A stretch of 64,000 bases of DNA from Aptenodytes patagonicus (Eukaryota; Chordata; Aves; Sphenisciformes; Spheniscidae). The stretch lies in assembly GCF_965638725.1 (NCBI RefSeq), contig NC_134959.1:16395917-16459916 (forward strand), in the 5' to 3' direction. Of the stretch, positions 58,420 to 64,000 are shown piece after piece (position 1 is the stretch's first letter; the number at the start of each line of letters is the position of its first letter). Made by a program: the position numbers and the translations under genes. The notes under the pieces were generated by a model. That model was not told the DNA's origin, made no database searches, and saw only the letters and a list, made by a program, of their open reading frames with translations.

Positions 58420-58500
58420 ACAAAACCTCCTAGCCCAGGCTCTGGAGCTGCAGGCAGTGGGACTTGAATTCCTAAGTCTTTCAGTTCCTCTAGAAAACAA
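58420..58500 (+). mobile_element. Possible MIR SINE relic
   Basis: The stretch GCAGTGGGACTTGAATTCCT followed by AAGTCTTTCAG resembles the MIR segment around GGGATTCGAACCCAGGTCTG. The similarity is weak. Confidence 0.3.
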
Positions 58501-61309
58501 GCGTATTAGCTCCTCAGTCACGTACTTTTTTGGCCTGTTGGTACTTTTCCTAGTTTCTTCTATCATTTCACAGTGCTGTTAGTTTGCATTGGGCTTGAAG
58601 TTTTCTTTGGAGAAATTACTATTGTAGAATTAAGTCCCACTGACTTTCATGAAATCTGGAATGCTAGAAAACATGATCGTCGTTCCAAGTCAGTTAGACT
58701 CTTGGACAACTTTAAAAGAAATAACAAATAGGACAAGAGACCTGAATAGCTTTTCATTTCCCTAAAGAAACATGTATGCCATTTATTGCTTTATTTACAG
58801 AAAAGCAGCAAATGATTCCCAAAAGTTTGTTCAATTGATCTGAGGGCCTAGAACAGAGGGCAAACTACATAACAGTAGTGAAACTCTACCTTCTCTTCAG
58901 CCTGGCTGATGCAGTAAGATACTTCTGCATTTAATCGCATAAACTTCATGGTCTTCAGCAATTGATTCTAATATTGTCCTGTAAATGAGGATGATAGCAA
59001 TGTAGCAGCTCAAAACAATTTCTCATTACATCCTTCCTAAATATGTACTGCCTGGCACTTTGGGATTGTCCTATTATTAGATATCTTTGGACTCCTAAAT
59101 TTACAGGAAATAGCAAATAATTTACTCAAGTTATTTTGTCTCATTCTCTAAATTGATCAGTGGCCATACAGAGTATTGTGTGCGTATGCACACTGGTAAA
59201 TAGATGCTAAATCTCATGCAAAACAAAAAAATTGTTCCAATAAATACTTCCTACTGTAGCATTCATTGAAGACAACATTTTACTTCCAACAGCTTTCTGA
59301 ATCAGAATCATGACACTAGTGAAGAAAAACAGAAGTTAAGGTTGTCTTGGTCACTGTTTCCGAATATTTGAGGAACTGCAAAAAGGCAGCAAGATAAAGC
59401 ATGCTTTCCTAAATGCTATCTGCTATGGTATTGCAGGATGTCAAAGGAATATTTAAAAGGAGTGAATACATTTAAAAGTCTACCTGCTAATTTTAAAAGT
59501 ACTACTTAACATATTGTGCTACTTAAAGTTATGTCTAACCCACTAAATAGTCTACTGTATATTAATTTGCAAATTATTCCTAAGGGTTTAAAAGAATATT
59601 TTCTGAGGTTATAACTACATTTCTGATTTGCTTTCGTCACATATTTATTTGGTCAGCAACCATCCTCTGATTCCTAGCTGACTCATTTATGGGAGCCACT
59701 GAAAATCTGAATGTTGAAACATTTTGCCAATAAAATGATTTAGAAGTAACTTGCTAGGACCAAATGCTGTCATCCCCTTTACTACTGTGAATAGTACAAG
59801 CATGCATATACTGAAGGCAGATTCAACCCACAATGACTTACCAAGAGGAAAATGTAACCCCCCACATGAGAATTATACTTGAAGATTACTATGTTTTTCT
59901 ATTTCTGCTTCTTTTAAAAATAGTGATCTTTCCCTATTTCATAATGATTCATGGCACTGGGTACTACGGCAATTTACATTGAAGCGCACATCTGAATTGT
60001 ACAAAACAGACTTCTGTAATGCTCTGTAACTCAGTTTGTAGGTGACACTGCAAGTAGATTTGGTATAAACACCTTATCTACAAATAAATAATAATAAAAT
60101 TCAAACTATTTTTCAATTTTCTATATTAGATTTTATCAGCTAATGTGTTGCATTTTATTTTAACTAAAAATCTAAAATTATTTAGAATATATTTATCCAA
60201 TTCAATCTTTGGAAAGATTAGATTTGTGTGTTTAGTACTCTGGTTTTATACATTCAATATGTATGTATCATTGTAGAGCTGCTGGACTTTTTTCTAAGCA
60301 AGAGCTTGAAAATAATAATGCTTGCTTGTCTATGAAGAACACTTTCACAGAAGCAAATAAAACCCTAGGGACTGCTTTATTCTAATTTAGACAACATTAT
60401 TTCAGATGGACCTTCGATTAAGGGCCACATTTTCACAGTATCAAACATTTGCAGTTATCACATACACGCATAGGAAATTTATTTTAGATCAATCTGTAGG
60501 TGCAAAAAGATAAACCATTAAAATGACAGGTTAGGCGCTATCACTTTTTCTCACCCAGGACAGAACCTTACACTTGGGTAGTCACATTGAGCAGGGCTCC
60601 CAGCAATGTAAGGTGCTCTCCAGCAAGGGGTGGTAGCATCTGCGTTGTGAAAATCAGCCCTGACTGTACTTCAGCTGCATGGGACTCTAGAGAGCAATTA
60701 GCAGCAGCAAAAGAAAAGGGGAAGTCTATACATAGCATAGGCAGCAGCCAGCTCAGTGGATATTAATTTCCATATTTTGCTTTTTTCCGTTTACATCCAT
60801 TTTGCTAGAAATGTGTTACAGTAATTACCAGTAGTTTAAGAGTAATCTGCGCAACAGTGTACATAGAGCACTTAGAATGTCTTGGAACTGCTGCCACCAT
60901 TAAAAAAACCTAGTGTCGGTCACATTGAATCATGCAGGAATTTTAGATCTTACTCTGGGATAACAAATATTTGTGGGTATACAGAAATGATGTTAAGCAA
61001 TCTGTGTACTCGGAAGGTCCACAAAATTTTGATGAAGTGGTAAATAGAGTCCATCTGTTCTGAAACGACTCCATTTATGATCTCAGCAGAACAATGTCTT
61101 TTCCATTTCCTGAAGTTTTTAAATCTTGTTATCTAATCCAACTTTCAGTAAAGACAAGGAATTCTTTTTAACAATTGTTTTACTGGAAGATCCTTTTCTC
61201 CTCTCCCCTAAGAAATGGTCTGAATACCCTATGCACTGCTTCCATCTGAATGCTCCAATAATTTCCTAGTGCTTTTCAGATACACGATGTCCAAAACAGG
61301 AATGGGAAG

Positions 61310-61425
61310 ACCTAGGTAAGATTAAGTAACTTGCTCAAGACTCCGCATAAAAGTGTCACAGGGCAGGGAACAGAGGAGCAGAGTCCAGCTCACTGCCCAG
61401 TCCTGTGCCTCAGGTATGTAACCAC
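61310..61425 (+). mobile_element. Probable MIR-type (CORE-SINE) relic
   Basis: The stretch GATTAAGTAACTTGCTCAAG, then ACAGGGCAGGGAACAGAGGA and GCAGAGTCCAGCTCACTGCC, follows the order of the MIR consensus (GGTTAAGTGACTTGCCCAAG, then GGCAGAGCCGGGATT). It is diverged, consistent with an ancient amniote insertion. Confidence 0.55.
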
Positions 61426-62700
61426 TTCTTTTCCGGCTGTATTCTTTATACTTGTCCCAAATTGCTGAAACTGGATTTAAATTCCTTTCCAAGATTCCCA
61501 GTCCTAACAGCCCAAAAGCATCTTAATGGCTGGGCAGTCTCAGAAAATACAACATTTCCTATTTGCCCACCAACATTCAGGCAGGAGCTTAGAGAGTCAA
61601 ATTAAGCCATCATGCTTGTGGTGTGTGCGCTGCTCCCTCTGAGAGGGTCAATTCAAGCACGTAACTCAGGCCTACAGAGTATAGAAAATACCAGCTGGCT
61701 AGCAGTACACAAATAAAAATTACTGTATTGAGTTACTAGCGTATTATCACAGTAATGGTACTGGATATTAACCATAGCCACTGGTTAGTGGATGACTAAC
61801 GCGTGGTTGTAGCTGCAGGTAGCAGGGCACATGCCTGCCTGCCACAGGCTGCGTGCAGTCACCTGTGACTAATACTTCCCCAGATAAATTTAATCCAAAA
61901 ATCCACGGAAATCACCATTTCTTTCTATTGCCTGCAATGAGCTTTGGATCGGACTTAAGTGTGGTAGAGCCAGGCTTGGTCTGAATTAGTGGCCAGATGT
62001 TCAAGGCTCGATACACTGAGGAATCATTGCCAGCCCAGTGAAACTCACCCAAAACACAGAGAGGACTCAAGCAGTAAGTAAATGGAGGAATGGGAAACTG
62101 GTGCCACAGGATGGCCTCGGCGATGGCTTGTGAGGGTCAGGTCTCTCATCCCCGGGTGCAGCACGGCTGCCAGGACGTTTGGAGTCCTGCCAAAAGCACC
62201 CCAACAGTGGCCAGATTTTAAAAAGCTGGCTGAAAACCTTTGTATTTTTTAGGGTCCCCGGCAGAAGTTTGTTTCCATGCCTCTACAGCCTGGATGCCAA
62301 TGGCTATTCGCTCTCCCCGCGTGAATTGGACTGGGGGGACACGGACACCCCCCAAGCCCACGCGAGCTGTGAGGGACAGGGTGCTGCAGACCCTGCCCGG
62401 AGCCCCTCCGGCCTGAGGGGGAGCATAGCTGAGGGGCTCCGCCTCATGCGGGGGCGTTAAAGGCCAGTGGCCGAGGTGAGGCTGAGGGGATCCCGCCCGG
62501 GCGCCTGACGAGAGGCGACCGTTAGGTGCCCGGCGGGCTCCCGCGTCCCTCACAGCCGCCTCTGAGGGGCCAGCGGCGGCCCCGTCACCCGCCAGGGGGC
62601 AGGCGGGGCGCTGCCTCCGCGCGCGTCCCGCCCTCACCGCGGCGGGATGGCTCCCCGGGCCCCAGAGACACCTCAGGCGGCGGCGGCGAAGGAGGAGGAG

Positions 62701-62774
62701 ATGGAGGCGGAGCGCCCGGCGCCAGCCCTGACTCGCTGCCCCGCCGCTGCCTGCTCCTCTTCCGCCGGCCGCAG
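62701..62774 (+). other. Candidate first exon of the downstream gene
   Basis: An ATG in good context (GAGATGG, purine at -3 and G at +4) opens a frame MEAERPAPALTRCPAAACSS through SAGR, running to a strong splice donor CAG|GTGAGG at 62775. I do not recognise the peptide. If the gene is ADCY7 the exon may be non-coding, since ADCY7 starts differently. The 5' end is unknown. Confidence 0.35.
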
Positions 62775-62842
62775 GTGAGGGACCGCGACGGGAGGGGAGC
62801 TGCCGCGGGAGGCTGAGGGCCGGGGGGGTCGCAGCCCGCTCT

Positions 62843-62903
62843 CGCGGAGCGGGGCCGCGGGAGCCCACCGGCCCCCCGCGGGCTCCCGCGGCCCCGCTCC
62901 GCG
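62843..62903 (+). repeat. 24-bp GC-rich perfect inverted repeat (hairpin)
   Basis: The left arm (62843-62866, CGCGGAGCGGGGCCGCGGGA plus GCCC) is the exact reverse complement of the right arm (62880-62903), with a 13-base GC-rich loop between. It lies in the putative first intron, at the sharp 3' edge of the CpG island. Confidence 0.93.
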
Positions 62904-62905
62904 GA

Positions 62906-64000
62906 GCACGAAATTAAAAGCGTCGAAGACTTAATAAGTTTCTTAGATAATGGTTATTTATTACCCCTTATTACACCACTTGATACACTTGGGAACAGCG
63001 GACAAATTTTCAGGCCCATAAACTTTCTCCAAGTTTATTTTGCTTAGAAAAGGCAGATTTGATAAGCTGCGAGGCCTGATAATTTACATGTGTTTCTGCA
63101 CAGCAGATGAATGGAGAAGTTATTCGCTGGGTTTGTCTTTTGCATAGTAATGTATTTTGGATCCTTTTTTGCTTGTACTTTTTTAGCATAATAGGGCTTT
63201 AAATCGCTGAAAGAGGTACTTAAATTTCCAGGGAAAACTTGAAATATCTGCAGAAGGTTGGTTCGTGTCTTTTTTACTGCTGAATAGGTAAGTCACTCTT
63301 AATCTTGGTAGGACATGTTATGGTATTTCTGTAAAAAGTGAGTGCTCTCTGTTAATAAAGGGATTAAAACATTTTCATACATATAGTACAGCATTTGATC
63401 ATTATTGCTAGGTTCTTATGTTTGTGAGTGGCAGATAAAGTATATCACTTAGCAGGGACATATTGTCACTGAGGACCATACTAAAGTCTGTTGAACCTGA
63501 GACTTTTTTTATGAGCAGTAAGGATGCGGTCAGCAGAAGTGCTGAAGACTGGCAAAGACCCTTTGAAAGCGTTTTTGGACACGCAAAGTAAATATGTGAT
63601 GTAATGTTTGAATTTGGTTCAACGTAGAAGTCTGCTTTTCTCCTGTCAGATATGTTATATTTTATTTGTATTGCTATATGCCTGACATGCTTGGTCATGG
63701 ACCAAGACCATGCTGCGCTGAGTGCTGTGCAAATATAAGGTGGGGAAAAGCCACGCAAATGCATCTGAAAACTGTGGGTTTGTTTCTGAGGTGGTTGTGA
63801 TTTATTACAGGAAATAAAGTGTCCTGTGCTGGACACTGCAATATGAAAATTTGTTCATAGTGGGAAATAGGATGTAACTGTACCTGCATTAGTGACCTTA
63901 CTGCTTTGTGCTAAGATTCGTGATGTGGGGGTCTTTTTTTTTTTTTAAGAAGAAAAAAAAAAAAAAGGAGATATGAACTTATTTACTTTATGTCTAAGAA
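62906..64000. other. AT-rich sequence after the second CpG island
   Basis: Ordinary AT-rich DNA with no recognisable exon, ending in an A/T homopolymer region (63938-63966). It is probably the first intron of the downstream gene if the candidate promoter is real. Confidence 0.5.

Larger units (their letters stand above)
52130..62300. other. Intergenic region downstream of TENT4B
   Basis: About 10 kb of AT-rich DNA without any protein-coding exon I can recognise on either strand. It holds a long polypyrimidine tract (57583-57699), a probable MIR-type SINE relic near 61310-61425, a weaker one near 58420-58500, and a small GC-rich patch at 55285-55430 of unknown nature. Confidence 0.7.
62300..62905 (+). 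promoter_or_regulatory. Second CpG island, probable promoter of the next gene
   Basis: CpG density and GC content rise from about 62300, peak at 62480-62900 and stop abruptly at about 62905, where AT-rich sequence resumes. The position downstream of TENT4B matches the promoter of ADCY7 in mammalian gene order as I recall it, but no ADCY7 coding sequence is in the window. A promoter for a minus-strand transcript is also possible. Confidence 0.6.

Overview
The window is vertebrate nuclear DNA, almost certainly from a bird. It has long introns with GT-AG splice sites and CpG-island promoters. It also holds 3' ends of CR1 LINEs, the dominant avian retrotransposon, and two solo LTRs of a type I recall as abundant in neoavian genomes. 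No bacterial, plasmid or CRISPR features are present. The exact species cannot be read from the sequence.

The window is dominated by one complete gene on the + strand, TENT4B (also PAPD5, a non-canonical nuclear poly(A)/mixed-tail polymerase). Twelve coding exons between 3868 and 48288 join in frame to 682 codons plus a stop. All splice sites are GT-AG. The catalytic triad (Asp239, Asp241, Asp294), the PAP-associated nucleotide-recognition region and the basic C-terminal tail are intact. The first exon lies in a CpG island (about 3130-5060) and carries an N-terminal extension with a CAG-encoded polyglutamine tract. Intron 1 is about 22.4 kb.

Layout: 1-3130, AT-rich upstream DNA with no supported gene; 3130-5060, CpG-island promoter and exon 1; 4410-26826, intron 1 with an 18-G run, a CR1 scrap and a solo LTR; 26827-43774, exons 2-9 with introns carrying a second solo LTR, a CR1 copy, a 65-bp duplicated segment and a 19-G run; 45532-48288, exons 10-12; 48289 to about 51.0 kb (possibly 52.1 kb), the 3' UTR, which contains 29 consecutive A; about 52.1-62.3 kb, intergenic DNA with a long polypyrimidine tract and probable MIR-type SINE remnants; 62.3-62.9 kb, a second CpG island with a candidate first exon. 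From the gene order I recall for other amniotes, that island may be the promoter of the next gene (ADCY7 in mammals), but no ADCY7 coding sequence is visible.

I see no clearly novel biological system. The points most worth checking are a frame-preserving 63-nt candidate cassette exon in intron 9, the two-start and polyQ N-terminus, a 65-bp dispersed duplicate in which one copy has become a palindrome, and a 24-bp GC-only hairpin at the sharp edge of the second CpG island.
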